A stretch of 12,849 nt of DNA from the NCBI GenBank assembly GCA_012965625.1, contig DTSC01000147.1:1-12849 (forward strand), written 5' to 3'. Each line of letters opens with the position of its first letter. Position 1 is the stretch's first letter. The notes under the pieces were generated by a model that worked only from the letters and a program-made list of their open reading frames with translations, did not search any database and was not told the DNA's origin. Shown here one piece after another: positions 7,437 through 12,849 of this stretch. Origin of the DNA: Flavobacteriales bacterium. GTDB taxonomy: Bacteria > Bacteroidota > Bacteroidia > NORP154. A program made the translations under genes and the position numbers.

Positions 7437-7778
7437 ACTGGCCATTTTTATTATTTTTTCAAATCCTAATTTAGTTTTCTTTAAATCTATAAAATAAAAT
7501 ATCCATCCCGTAAAATAACACATTGTTGTTCAAATAATAACTGGGATTATGAAAATTAGACTTCCAGATTGAAATATGACAATTCCACAAAAGAGGTATC
7601 CAATAAGAAGGCCTATGACTGCTATATTATTTAGTTCGATATTCATTTGAAGTTTACCGTCATTATCCAAGTAGATTCCTTTGATTATGGAGCTAAACTT
7701 ATCCCGGTGATTGAATTTCTTCTCAAAAGTAAATTCTTTCGTACTTAACCTCTCCGCGCTTAATAACCGTAAGTCAAA
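7431..7778 (-). pseudogene. Decayed small membrane-protein gene (cassette remnant)
   Basis: One frame reads sensibly from just after a TAG (7779-7781) to TAA (7431-7433), 115 codons, but has no ATG at its head and one in-frame TGA at 7530-7532. The product before that stop includes KEFTFEKKFNHRDKFSSIIKGIYL and a hydrophobic helix IAVIGLLIGYLFCGIVIF. After the stop a second helix (CYFTGWIFYFIDL) and a basic tail follow. The TGA could be a mutated TGG. Upstream there is no GTT-type cassette start matching R'' GCCTAAC, so the 5' end seems deleted. A shorter intact frame of 38 residues begins at an internal ATG just before the first helix. I do not recognise the family. Confidence 0.55.
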
Positions 7779-7822
7779 CTAGTTATTTTGTGGTTTTCTG
7801 CTATCGTATATAGCTGGTGTTT

Positions 7823-8683
7823 CTATTTAAGTAGCGTAATGTTACCAGATTCACTGATGATGGTACCATCAATAAAGGAAACAGTAATTTTATAAACAAA
7901 TACACCAGCGTTTAGTGCTTTTCCTCTAAAAGTGCCATCCCATCCTTCGCCATATCTGCAACAAAGTCCATCTTGCCGTAATGTGGTAGTAATGTCATCT
8001 GTTTCAAAAACCAATTCTCCCCAACGATCAAAAATCGCAAATTCATACAACTCAATATTTCTTCCATACACATACAATCTATTATGTTCCAAATGACTAC
8101 TGCTAGTCAAAAAGACGTTAGGGACATAAACATTATATTCCCGTATTACTGTAACTGTGACTATTCCTATACTTTCACAACCCTGGGAATTAGTTCCGGT
8201 TACAAAGTAGGACGTGGTTTGTATGGGAGATACGTTTATTATATTACCTATATCACCCGTGCTCCATGAATAGAAACTAGCACCTGAAGCCAAGAGATTT
8301 ATGCTTTCTCCTATCATTATACTAGTATCTTTTGTGACTTGAATGGAATTAGGAGAACTAATAGCAAGAACTGTAGAGAGAACACTATCACAACCAGAAC
8401 TTGTAACTAATGTGTCATAATATATGCCCGTGGTGGATTGATAATTCCCTCCCAGCAAAATACTGTCCCCTTTACAGATAGTAGAATAAACTAATATAGA
8501 ATCAGGAGGACTGACAAGAAGATTGGTAATCAATATACTATCACAACCCACATACAAGGAGGGTATGGTGTCCAGATAATATCCAACAGCTGTTTGGTTG
8601 GCTCCTTGGCAAAAATAACTTTGTCCACTGCAAATACTTAAATCAACAGCAGCAGTGAAACACGGTTCGCTTTGATCTAGACA
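7823..8683 (-). pseudogene. Orphan C-terminal half of a gliding-motility-type (CHU) surface protein
   Basis: The frame begins immediately after the TAA (8684-8686) of the preceding gene and in the same frame, encoding about 286 residues to TAA at 7823. It opens directly in repeat sequence: ICSGQSYFCQGANQT..GYYLDTI..LYVGCDS, followed by a second such unit (ICKGDSILLGGNYQSTTGIYYDTLVTSSGCDS). An Ig-like segment (ASFYSWSTGD...TTSYFVTGTNSQGCES) comes next, then a gliding-motility-associated/type B sorting domain (VYVPNVF, FAIFDRWGELVFET, GEGWDGTF, GVFVYKITVSF, GNITLLK). There is no signal peptide and no ATG near the head; a TTG at 8555-8557 would start mid-repeat. It is best read as a gene that lost its 5' part, or as the second part of one longer protein split by the TAA. 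Confidence 0.65.
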
Positions 8684-10342
8684 TTATCTAACCAAGGTCA
8701 AGTTGCCTTTTTGTTCGATAGAATCACCATTATTAAAAGTTGCTTTTACATAGTAAACAAAAACAGCTTCGTTCATAGGAAGGTCATTGAAGGTGCCGTC
8801 CCATCCTCTGGAGATATCTGTGGTTTCAAATATTGCCTCTCCCCAGCGATCATATATGATGAACAGTATTCCAGTAATATCATCACCTAATACAAATAGC
8901 TTATCGTTTTCACCATCGTTATTGGGTGAAAATATATTGGGTATAAACATGTATGGATCTGCGCAATCCAGAGTAGAAGCCTGGACAATGGTGCTGCCAG
9001 AAGCGATACACAGATTAGCATCAGTTACTATCACCGTATAAACTCCTGGTGGTAGAAGCAGAAGATCCTCCGTGTTACTAGAACCTAAATCGTCCCAGGA
9101 ATAAGCGAAGGGTGACGTTCCACCAGTAACTGTTAAATTCACAGCTCCATCATCTTCATCTTCGCAAGTTTCATCCGTTGTTACAAATGAAAGAATAGGT
9201 AGGTCATAGACCTCTACGGTTGTGTACACCGTGTCGGTTGCATTGTAAACTGCATAAGTGGTTGTCACTGTTGGACTAACCATATAAAAACTATCCGTAC
9301 TTAGTACTTGGGTGAATGTCAGTGAATCCACCCAAATGTAGCCAGTGCTTGAGTTAGCTGCTGTTAGTAAAGTTGAATCACCAATGCAAATCGTATTTCC
9401 ATTGCTTACTATTAATGAGATCAGAACAGGAGTGACACAAATGTCATCTATAAAAAGGTAAGAACTAGCCCATAGAGCAACAACATCGATTGTATCTGCA
9501 GTTGTAGCAGCATCATCGAAAAAGTTCCCAAATGTTATGTAATCAACGGCGGTGGTTGGTGTGTACTGGAAAGACATTTGAACCCAAGTAGAATCATAAA
9601 ATGGGTCAGGGTTATTGTATGTAGGTGTAATGCCCATGGGTTGACTTCCGGTTTGAGTAACAGCACCAACTGAAAGATGAACTCCAATGTTGTTACTGCT
9701 CATGCCTAAGTAATCGCCATTATTGACACCGTTTGTTACATAAAAAGATATGTCATAAGTGACTCCAGGAGTTAGAGGTGTAGTTAAAGGAGCATTTATG
9801 TATTCTCTCCAATTTGGTTTGTAAGCGACATACACTAAGAATCCCATAATTGCACTATCTGTTCTCGGATATACAGTTCCAAATGCGGCGTTCGGTAAAC
9901 CTACATTGGCCAGTCCACTGAGGTGAAAATAGTCAGGGCTTCCTATAGATCCCCCAGCGTTGCTCCAGAAGTCAACATAACCATATTGAGCTAGTGTAGT
10001 TGGAATATTGGAGTATGATTCGAAACTTGGATTTGGAACTAAGTTACCTGGACAAGTACTAACCAATATGGTACCTCCATCACTGGTGTAAATTGCAGCT
10101 CCACCGGTCTCATTATCAGTATCGCCGTAAACCGCTTCGTAGTTTTGAGCGTTAATCATTGCCACAGGCATAGCACTTACTCTTGTAACAGACGTTTGAG
10201 TTGCGGTAAGCCTATTATAAACACCACTGCCAGCATTTTGATCGCTAGAAAAACTATTAGCATAATCAACAATAAGAATGTTTTGTTGTGAGAAGCCTAA
10301 AGTGGCAAAAGCGAAAAAAAGCCAAAAAAGGAAATGTTTCAT
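8684..10342 (-). CDS. Secreted surface protein with SprB-like repeat and gliding-motility C-terminal domain
   Basis: 552 residues from ATG 10340-10342. Residues 1-19 are a signal peptide (FFAFATLGFSQ). Residues about 99-305 (NLVPNPSFESY, then a beta-rich stretch ending YLFIDDICVTP) resemble the jelly-roll module often found in T9SS cargo. Residues 317-380 are Ig/PKD-like (ICIGDSTLLTA, TTTYAVY). Residues 383-455 resemble a SprB repeat (ETCEDEDDGAVNLTVTGGTSPFAYSWDD, PPGVYTVIVTDANLC). Residues 465-552 are the gliding-motility-associated C-terminal domain (FIPNIFSPNNDGENDKLFV, IYDRWGEAIFET, GWDGTFND, KGNLTLVR), a type B T9SS signal. It is exported through the T9SS and probably surface-bound or released. 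The gene lies in the middle of the proposed cassette array and is large for a cassette. Confidence 0.83.
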   Translation of the reverse strand: MKHFLFWLFFAFATLGFSQQNILIVDYANSFSSDQNAGSGVYNRLTATQTSVTRVSAMPVAMINAQNYEAVYGDTDNETGGAAIYTSDGGTILVSTCPGNLVPNPSFESYSNIPTTLAQYGYVDFWSNAGGSIGSPDYFHLSGLANVGLPNAAFGTVYPRTDSAIMGFLVYVAYKPNWREYINAPLTTPLTPGVTYDISFYVTNGVNNGDYLGMSSNNIGVHLSVGAVTQTGSQPMGITPTYNNPDPFYDSTWVQMSFQYTPTTAVDYITFGNFFDDAATTADTIDVVALWASSYLFIDDICVTPVLISLIVSNGNTICIGDSTLLTAANSSTGYIWVDSLTFTQVLSTDSFYMVSPTVTTTYAVYNATDTVYTTVEVYDLPILSFVTTDETCEDEDDGAVNLTVTGGTSPFAYSWDDLGSSNTEDLLLLPPGVYTVIVTDANLCIASGSTIVQASTLDCADPYMFIPNIFSPNNDGENDKLFVLGDDITGILFIIYDRWGEAIFETTDISRGWDGTFNDLPMNEAVFVYYVKATFNNGDSIEQKGNLTLVR

Positions 10343-10394
10343 GGAGGCTGGCGGTTAGGCGGTTTAAAAGGTATGTACTGTTTTCGTAAAGATA

Positions 10395-10473
10395 CACAAA
10401 CGTTCTGAAGGTCCTGTATAAGTACTGGTATACAGAGAGTTGATCCGGCCTGGCGACAAAGCCATTGTTACAC
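10395..10473 (-). repeat. attC-like site behind the outer-membrane barrel gene
   Basis: 79 bp read on the minus strand from R'' GTGTAAC (10473-10467) to R' GTTTGTG (10401-10395). The inner stem CTGTATA/TATACAG (10435-10429 with 10420-10414) is perfect around an 8-base loop. R'' is supported by its match to the cassette start at 11479. R' and the L boxes are weak and rest on the GTT triplet and spacing. The inner hairpin alone could instead be a terminator of the barrel gene, though no T-run follows it. Confidence 0.42.
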
Positions 10474-10486
10474 GCAAGTAGCGCCG
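10467..10486 (-). repeat. Inverted cassette-end repeat, 3' copy
   Basis: The plus strand reads GTTACACGCAAGTAGCGCCG here. The reverse complement at 11461-11479 is GTTACAAGCAATAGCGCCG: one substitution and one single-base indel over 20 positions. The two copies face each other across the barrel gene, about 1 kb apart, as expected for the two ends of one integron cassette, but they extend well beyond the usual 7-base box. Confidence 0.75.
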
Positions 10487-10558
10487 CCGTCCAGATTCTG
10501 TCTAGTCACTCGGTCCGGTTGAGCACGTAGTATTGGCCAGCAGTGCTGTCATATCCAA

Positions 10559-11347
10559 TTAAAACCTGTAAAACACTCCCAGAGAAGCGTTAAACAGGTC
10601 ACTAACATATCCTTTATCGTTAATATTGTTTTCTCTGGTTTGAGTATCATACAACTGTCCGCTAGTATTGTAATATTCATATTTGAACGCAGAAGTACCT
10701 TTAGCTTGGAGATAGTAAATTCCGCTAGAGTTTTCAAATGCAACCGCAAAGCCATTCAAAAAGTTGTATTCTATACTAATAAATGTTGCCAGTCCTAGAC
10801 TATATGCCCCTTTGGGATAGTCAACAAAGACCTTTAGCTCATCATTACCGCCAGCAGCGTAGAAGTCTTTTTGGCTCTCCTGTTGTTTTCCTTGCCCCGC
10901 TAGATACAAAGGGATTTCAATCCCGAATTTAAAGGATAAAAACTTATGAGTTAAAAATTTGCCAGTACCAGGGGCAATTTCTAATCCATTGGTCGAGTAG
11001 TTTCCATTCGTGACAGAGTAATTTCCGTTAGCATCATCCATACGGAAGTTGTAATCGTTATTGTAGTAGAAATAGTTAAATCTAACTCTGTAGAAAATTC
11101 CGTTCGGTCTATTATCCGTTATTGATACACCTGTATAATAATACTTGGTTTTCTGATTCCGTTGATATGTAAAAGGTTGAAATCCCGAATCCGTGTAGAG
11201 TCTATCACTATTGAAATCCAGAATAGTGTTAACCCGTACTCCCAGTTCCACACCTCGCTCTTTTAGCGAATCTGAAACTTGCGCTACTAAGAATTCACAG
11301 TGTATAAATAGGCATAAAAATAAGATGAGAGTAATATGTCTGGGCAT
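10559..11347 (-). CDS. Outer-membrane beta-barrel protein, unknown function
   Basis: 262 residues from ATG 11345-11347. Residues 1-22 are a signal peptide (LILFLCLFIHCEFLVAQ). The mature part alternates polar and aromatic residues in strand-like runs (KTKYYYTGVSI, GIFYRVRFNYFYYNNDYNFRM, AYSLGLATFISIEYNFLNGFAVAFE) and ends in ASLGVFYRF, a C-terminal aromatic residue typical of outer-membrane barrels. I do not recognise a specific family. Its leader (11348-11472) contains a hairpin, CGCCC/GGGCG at 11384-11401, followed on the minus strand by GTATAAT; this may be regulatory. Downstream, CAGCA-G-TGCTG at 10538-10548 is a short palindrome. The gene is alone between cassette-end repeats and looks like a single-gene cassette. 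Confidence 0.7.
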   Translation of the reverse strand: MPRHITLILFLCLFIHCEFLVAQVSDSLKERGVELGVRVNTILDFNSDRLYTDSGFQPFTYQRNQKTKYYYTGVSITDNRPNGIFYRVRFNYFYYNNDYNFRMDDANGNYSVTNGNYSTNGLEIAPGTGKFLTHKFLSFKFGIEIPLYLAGQGKQQESQKDFYAAGGNDELKVFVDYPKGAYSLGLATFISIEYNFLNGFAVAFENSSGIYYLQAKGTSAFKYEYYNTSGQLYDTQTRENNINDKGYVSDLFNASLGVFYRF

Positions 11348-11460
11348 GGTCTACTAAACGCATTGGTTGAAATGATATTATACCGCCCGAGATTGAGGGC
11401 GCATACACTAGTAACAAGTGAACCTGCATTTTGGTGAGCACGTCCTTTTGTCCATTAGTC

Positions 11461-11479
11461 CGGCGCTATTGCTTGTAAC
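11461..11479 (-). repeat. Inverted cassette-end repeat, 5' copy
   Basis: Minus strand GTTACAAGCAATAGCGCCG begins the cassette of the barrel gene and is the near-exact inverted copy of 10467-10486. The GTT at 11479-11477 is the proposed crossover triplet. Confidence 0.75.
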
Positions 11480-11655
11480 GGTTCCGGCTATAATTTCGTT
11501 GTTAGCCAGGTTTACGGCGCGGATCAGAAATGCAACGCATTTTAGCGTAAGTAAACTTGTAACCGATCTTCGCCTTTTTAACCAGGTGTTTGTTGTATTC
11601 CTATTTGTCTATAGCATTACTAAACTACAACAATGAATTATAGCCATTGTTCTCA
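11473..11655 (-). repeat. Long attC-like palindrome behind the 181-aa gene
   Basis: 183 bp read on the minus strand from R'' TGAGAAC (11655-11649) to R' GTTACAA (11479-11473). Outer arms GGCTATAATT (11645-11636) and AATTATAGCC (11495-11486) pair perfectly. Pairing continues imperfectly through TTGTTGTAG/CTAACAAC, CCTGGTT/AACCTGG-like and GGCGAAGATC/GATCCGCGCC segments, with an unpaired insertion of roughly 36 bases in one arm. A 6-bp hairpin AAATGC-AAC-GCATTT lies inside (11528-11542). It is longer than most described attC sites but has their bulged single-stem form. Confidence 0.55.
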
Positions 11656-12201
11656 TCAGTTTTTATTTTCTCCTTCTTCATTTTCTGACAATTCAACTAT
11701 TTCACTTTCTTTAAAAACCTTTGACCATTCTTCTACAAAATCATCTTTTAAATTCTTTTCCTTGACCGCTATAAAATTGACAAACAATGAAGTCTTTCCT
11801 TGCCTGATATACCACAATTGAGATTCCGCTTGTTTTGTAGTTTTATATTTGGGGCTTTCAATTTTAAACAGTATCCATGGATATTCCACTCCTTCTTTTT
11901 TTTCAATAATGGTTAATTCCGCTTTGGGAGCACTTTCTTTAGTTTGTTCAAACATCAAGTCTTTGGCTTTATCCATTGGAACATTAATTGCTCTTTTAAT
12001 TGACATCATTTGTCCAAGTAATGTCCAATTTTCTGCATTATCTTTTCCTGGAATTAGTTCAATTAGATGTGTTTCGCTATTTTCTTGGTTGGACAATATT
12101 TTCCATTCGTACTTTTCAAGCCAAACTATTTTCAGGCTTTCTTGGCTGAAAATCAAATTTGGGGTAATCAGAAAAAGCGCTATTGCAATTAGTCTTTTCA
12201 T
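11656..12201 (-). CDS. Secreted hypothetical protein (single-gene cassette)
   Basis: 181 residues from ATG 12199-12201. A signal peptide (1-19, LIAIALFLITPNLIFSQ) precedes a mixed alpha/beta mature part rich in Lys and Glu (KIVWLEKYEWKIL, LLGQMMSIKRAINVP, AESQLWYIRQGKTSLFVNF) and a very acidic tail (ELSENEEGENKN). No catalytic motif or known family is recognised. It is likely periplasmic or extracellular. It is preceded by an A-rich leader (AATTAAAAAGAAAAAACA) and flanked by perfect inverted GTTCTCATCA ends, at 12228-12219 in front and 11649-11658 behind. The stop TGA forms part of the rear end repeat. Coding potential is good: an ordinary start, a signal peptide and full use of the space between the two sites. 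Confidence 0.75.
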   Translation of the reverse strand: MKRLIAIALFLITPNLIFSQESLKIVWLEKYEWKILSNQENSETHLIELIPGKDNAENWTLLGQMMSIKRAINVPMDKAKDLMFEQTKESAPKAELTIIEKKEGVEYPWILFKIESPKYKTTKQAESQLWYIRQGKTSLFVNFIAVKEKNLKDDFVEEWSKVFKESEIVELSENEEGENKN

Positions 12202-12221
12202 TGTTTTTTCTTTTTAATTGA

Positions 12222-12355
12222 TGAGAACGTTTGGCGGTAATAAACGTGGCGTAAACTCATTAGCTTCTCAACCACCACTTTACCGCTTTTCATAAAGATA
12301 ACCACTTAACTCCAATTCATGACATATAGCCATGTTTTTTAACGCTGTGTTGTAT
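12222..12355 (-). repeat. attC-like site behind the acetyltransferase gene
   Basis: 134 bp read on the minus strand: R'' ATACAAC (12355-12349), spacer ACA, L'' GCGTTAA (12345-12339), L' TTACCGC (12240-12234), spacer CAAAC, R' GTTCTCA (12228-12222). L'' and L' pair at six of seven positions. GCGGTAA also pairs perfectly with 12286-12280, and GTGG/CCAC extends that inner stem with unequal bulges. The R boxes keep only AAC/GTT of the consensus. Supported mainly by the cassette-specific end matches of the two neighbouring genes. Confidence 0.6.
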
Positions 12356-12364
12356 GCCGTTATG

Positions 12365-12805
12365 CTATTCCGCCCATGAATAGTAATTATGCTCTGAATC
12401 CAATTCAAACCCAATGCCTTTATACAAAGCATTGCCTACTCCATTTGCTTTCTCAGTTTCCAAAATTAAACCCGCAGATTTAGTTGCTTTGGCAAGCTCC
12501 TTTGCCTCGCTCATTAACAACTTAGAAATACCTTTGCCTCTTTGATTTTCTGTCACAAACAAATCATTTAGCAACCAAAGCCGATTCATTCGCGTGGATG
12601 AAAAGATTGGATACAACTGTACAAAGCCAATTAATAACCTTGATTCCTCGGCAACATAGATCACAGACTCTTTGTTCAATAAACGTGCTCGCAAAAATTC
12701 TCTTGAGTTTGTTTTGTCACTTTGCTGTTTATAAAAGACTCGATAAGCATCAAATAAATCATTCAATTGATCAAGGTCTTTTTCCTTTGCTTCTCTAATT
12801 TCCAT
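12365..12805 (-). CDS. GNAT-family N-acetyltransferase (single-gene cassette)
   Basis: 146 residues from ATG 12803-12805, a complete minimal GNAT domain. Acetyl-CoA-dependent transfer is predicted; the acceptor is unknown. Visible features: N-terminal IREAKEKDLDQLNDLF, motif A beta strand and loop LWLLNDLFVTENQRGKGISKLLM (the NQRGKG pyrophosphate-binding loop near 88-93), LILETEKANGVGNALYKGIGFE (motif B), and the C-terminal YYSWAE. GNAT enzymes are among the commonest cargo of integron cassettes. The gene lies between GTTGTATGCC (12831-12822) and its exact reverse complement on the minus strand behind the stop (12358-12349), so the cassette is about 480 bp to its rear box. Confidence 0.85.
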   Translation of the reverse strand: MEIREAKEKDLDQLNDLFDAYRVFYKQQSDKTNSREFLRARLLNKESVIYVAEESRLLIGFVQLYPIFSSTRMNRLWLLNDLFVTENQRGKGISKLLMSEAKELAKATKSAGLILETEKANGVGNALYKGIGFELDSEHNYYSWAE

Positions 12806-12824
12806 AATCTAGGCTACAAATGGC

Positions 12825-12849
12825 ATACAACGGTTAGTATATGGCAAGT
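12825..12849 (-). repeat. Right-edge partial attC (R' half)
   Basis: The minus strand reads GCCATATACTAACC, then GTTGTAT (12831-12825), the start of the acetyltransferase cassette. This matches the L'-spacer-R' half of an attC whose other half lies beyond the window, implying at least one more cassette to the right. Confidence 0.5.

Noticed and set aside
11418..11636. 72-residue plus-strand frame
   Set aside because: It begins at GTG, runs through the proposed attC palindrome antisense to the cassette array, and has no recognisable domain. Cassette spacers often hold such chance frames.
6454..12849. Insertion sequence or transposon carrying the accessory genes
   Set aside because: No transposase, resolvase or integrase frame is present, and the end repeats differ from gene to gene, which does not fit one transposon family.

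Overview
The window comes from a Bacteroidota bacterium, probably an uncultured environmental member of the gliding, type IX secretion (T9SS) lineages. The evidence is internal: a T9SS type A sorting tail, two gliding-motility-associated (type B, CHU-type) C-terminal domains, a SprB-like repeat, a GldJ/GldK-like protein, a Bacteroidota-style TPR/SpoIIE phosphatase, low to moderate G+C content, and genes with no Shine-Dalgarno sites. I saw no tRNA, rRNA, CRISPR array, transposase or integrase.

Left part (1-6211), ordinary-looking chromosome. A minus-strand pair encodes a small T9SS cargo protein (730-1230) and, 19 bases downstream, a secreted collagen-like protein that runs off the left edge and carries perfect 45-bp repeats. 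A 361-bp AT-rich spacer follows. Then come two divergent genes only 64 bp apart: a secreted protein made of two degenerate GldJ/GldK-like half-domains (minus, 1592-2938) and a membrane-anchored TPR-SpoIIE phosphatase (plus, 3003-4952). A CotH-kinase-family lipoprotein gene (minus, 5021-6211) converges on the phosphatase gene.

Right part (about 6450-12849), proposed integron gene-cassette array with no integrase in view. Every gene is on the minus strand and most are separated by palindromic spacers of 69-183 bp. The strongest evidence is cassette-specific. The base string starting with GTT in front of each of three genes is the reverse complement of the string ending in AAC just behind the same gene: GTTGTATGCC around an acetyltransferase gene, GTTCTCATCA around a secreted 181-aa protein, and a 20-bp near match around an outer-membrane barrel gene. 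That is the signature of attC recombination, where the two half-sites come from one circular cassette. A fourth spacer (7349-7436) has canonical RYYYAAC/GTTRRRY ends. Cassette order in the reading direction is GNAT acetyltransferase, secreted 181-aa protein, outer-membrane barrel, a gliding-motility surface protein with an orphan second C-terminal half, a decayed small membrane-protein gene, then a methanethiol S-methyltransferase (MddA-like). The gliding-protein block may be a chromosomal stretch between two groups of cassettes rather than a cassette.

The genes do not form one pathway. The left half is cell-surface and signalling machinery. The right half is an accessory island of unrelated single-gene modules, several of them secreted or membrane-bound.
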